Shown one piece after another: positions 62,441 to 64,000 of a stretch of 64,000 nucleotides of DNA. Origin of the DNA: Ligula intestinalis (Eukaryota > Platyhelminthes > Cestoda > Diphyllobothriidea > Diphyllobothriidae); the NCBI GenBank assembly GCA_036362985.1, contig JAYGXS010000005.1, forward strand, positions 11,461,136 through 11,525,135, given 5' to 3'. The notes beneath the pieces were generated by a model. It was given only the letters and a program-made list of their open reading frames with translations. It ran no database searches and was not told where the DNA came from. A program made the translations under genes and the position numbers. Numbering within the stretch: the stretch's first letter is position 1; every line of letters begins with the position of its first letter.

Positions 62441-63670
62441 TGTCGGTGTAAACTGAATCTTTTCTTTAACTGAGCCGCAGCTAGGCGCACCGTTTGTAAC
62501 TTAAAGTAATGAACGGATTTTTGGTTAAAAGCAGTCACTAGGAGCCAGTAGAAGGATATTTCCTAAGCAGAATTCACTGTTCATTTCTGAAGCATACATG
62601 TGAAGGCTAAGTTAGACACCACTGTTGTCAAATTTTGCAAAATCCCTGCAAGCATTGACTGACTGTAATATTCTTGAAAAAATTTAAAAAGTAGTCAGAA
62701 ATGACAGTCTGTTTCAGCCTACGCTACAGACTATCATCAGAGCTCCGGGAGACTGCTCGTTTGACCCCCCTCTTCCGTCTGTATGACAAAACCTCCCAGC
62801 CCGGGGTGACTGACAGTTCGTTGATATCCACTGTATTCCCCAGGGACTGAAGCCAACACCAGTTAATTATACATTTATCACTTTTCTAGTGATCGCAGAC
62901 TTATGCAGCACCTATCACACTCTGTCCCCCTTTCCACCCACCCAGTTCTGGCTTGGGCAAGCAAACGTGAAAAGCAACCTTCTAGTGCTCAGTTCGAAGT
63001 CAATATTTGTATTGAACCCGGTTGTACAGCGAGTATTGAACGACGCAACATGCATAGTCCTTTGTCAGAAGGGTGGATGTTGTCGCAAAGTCAGTAAATC
63101 CCCAGGCTCACGAAACATCTTCTGCTTAAACGGTTCTAGTTCATCCCAGTGTCTGACTGACCGAGAGAGCACTTTACCTCGGCTCTCGAAATGCACCGCA
63201 AGAAACGGATGGTGATAGGCAGGATGTAGCGGCCTTAGCCGGCGAGATCACCGTCCTTATCTTTGAGTTAGAAAGGCCGTCTTGTCAAAGTAAACCAGAC
63301 GGGGACATTTTTCGAAGCAGAGGAGGAAAGGCAAACTGAACTAGTTTGCAATGAAGGGAAGTCAAAGGCAGCAGGAGCAACGCCTGTCGGATATTGAAGG
63401 CGGTGTAGGGGCATGGGGAGGGAGGGAACTGCCATGTTCAGCAGAGCTGGTTGTTTTAAAGTTTGAAGCGTGAAAAATTGCTAAAATGCCTGGTTAGCGG
63501 CACAAACGCGCTTCCATCAGGGGACACGGTGAAAACTGTAGGATGCAAAGAAAAGCAACGGACATCCTTAAATTTACGATTGGGAGAGAGATTGTTGGAG
63601 GTGTATAAAACACTCCACGACTGAAATTTATCTGAGCCCACTAGGCTCCGTTCCTTGGGCGTTATCTTTT
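62441..63670. other. Unassigned DNA before the mariner end
   Basis: GCAGCACCTATCACACTCTG (about 62904) resembles blocks at about 36509 and 51183, so part of it belongs to another dispersed repeat. No exon recognised. Confidence 0.3.
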
Positions 63671-64000
63671 GCAGGGTGTCCCACAAGTAACTGACCCATT
63701 TTATTTGCTAATAAAACGAAACCGATTAACGCTAGGATATTGAAACTTGTTTTATTCGAAATAAAACCTTTTCCAGAATTTGGCGCGATGAAAATCCAAG
63801 AGAAATTCAAGAAAGGCCGCTGGACTCTCTTCGTGTGACGGTGTGGTGCGGAATAACTGCTTCCAATGTGATTAGCCCATACTTTTTTGAAAAAAATGAT
63901 GGCGCAACAGTAACAGTTAATGGTGAAAGATGCCTAACTATGATGAGCAAATTTCCCATTTCTGAAATTGAGACACATGGCCTACGCAATAGTTGGTTTC
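63671..64000 (+). mobile_element. Tc1/mariner-superfamily element, internally deleted, cut by the window edge
   Basis: The element seems to begin at GCAGGGTGTCCCACAAG (63671), which has the look of a Tc1/mariner terminal repeat. About 90 bp later an open frame starts in the middle of a DDE transposase: RIWRDENPREIQERP, VTVWCGITA, PYFFEKNDGATVTVNGER. The VTVWCG and PYFFE blocks surround the second catalytic Asp region of this superfamily. The whole N-terminal DNA-binding part and the first catalytic Asp are missing between the terminus and this segment. The frame is open to base 64000, so the 3' half lies beyond the window. Confidence 0.72.

Noticed and set aside
59445..64000. Upstream PKC exons (ATP loop, C1, C2)
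   Set aside because: I searched the minus strand for the glycine-rich loop, the conserved Lys segment and Cys/His-rich C1 patterns and found none.

Overview
This is a gene-poor, repeat-dense, AT-rich stretch of an animal nuclear genome. Its only clearly real protein gene has phase-consistent GT-AG exons of 63 to 153 bp separated by introns of 1.7 to 12.4 kb. Two lineages of Penelope-like retroelement (PLE) with GIY-YIG endonuclease remnants, tRNA-derived SINEs and several hammerhead-ribozyme (HHR) motifs suggest a parasitic flatworm, probably a tapeworm. That taxonomic call is an inference from the repeat types and the protein flavour.

The host gene lies on the minus strand. Seven exons between 59444 and 26235 encode the C-terminal 258 residues of a conventional/novel-type protein kinase C: kinase subdomains V to XI, the turn motif, the hydrophobic motif and the natural stop. 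All splice junctions agree in phase. The first exon in the window carries an in-frame TAG where this family has a tyrosine. The glycine-rich loop and the C1/C2 regulatory exons were not found, so the gene must continue beyond 59444. The 1-26 kb region lies downstream of the gene and holds no recognisable gene.

Mobile DNA fills the rest. PLE remnants sit at 17.75-18.3 kb (+), 33.05-34.17 kb (-) and 60.2-60.5 kb (+, badly decayed). The 5' end of an internally deleted Tc1/mariner-type element runs off the right edge. Two tRNA-derived SINE families occur in many copies. One has a tRNA-Leu-like head, a hammerhead-core-like hairpin and a (TTC)n tail. Palindromic foldback elements lie near 12.4, 15.0, 22.7 and 46.1 kb. 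A separate foldback family carries tRNA-like modules inside inverted repeats (2.8, 34.2, 34.5, 37.6 and 57.5 kb). An AT-rich repeat of about 600 bp occurs as three successive copies in the largest PKC intron.

The most striking object is at 57925-58748. It is an 824-bp insertion with an 11-bp target-site duplication, nested inside a tRNA-Leu SINE. It consists of 1.4 head-to-tail copies of a 336-bp monomer followed by 1.05 inverted copies. Each monomer carries a type-I hammerhead ribozyme with an unusually long helix II. One copy has an intact core, one has a single core substitution and one is decayed. This looks like a retrozyme or Sm-alpha-like ribozyme repeat inserted by retrotransposition. 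Three smaller PLE-type hammerheads with two-base-pair helix III lie at 3.8, 12.9 and 14.9 kb.
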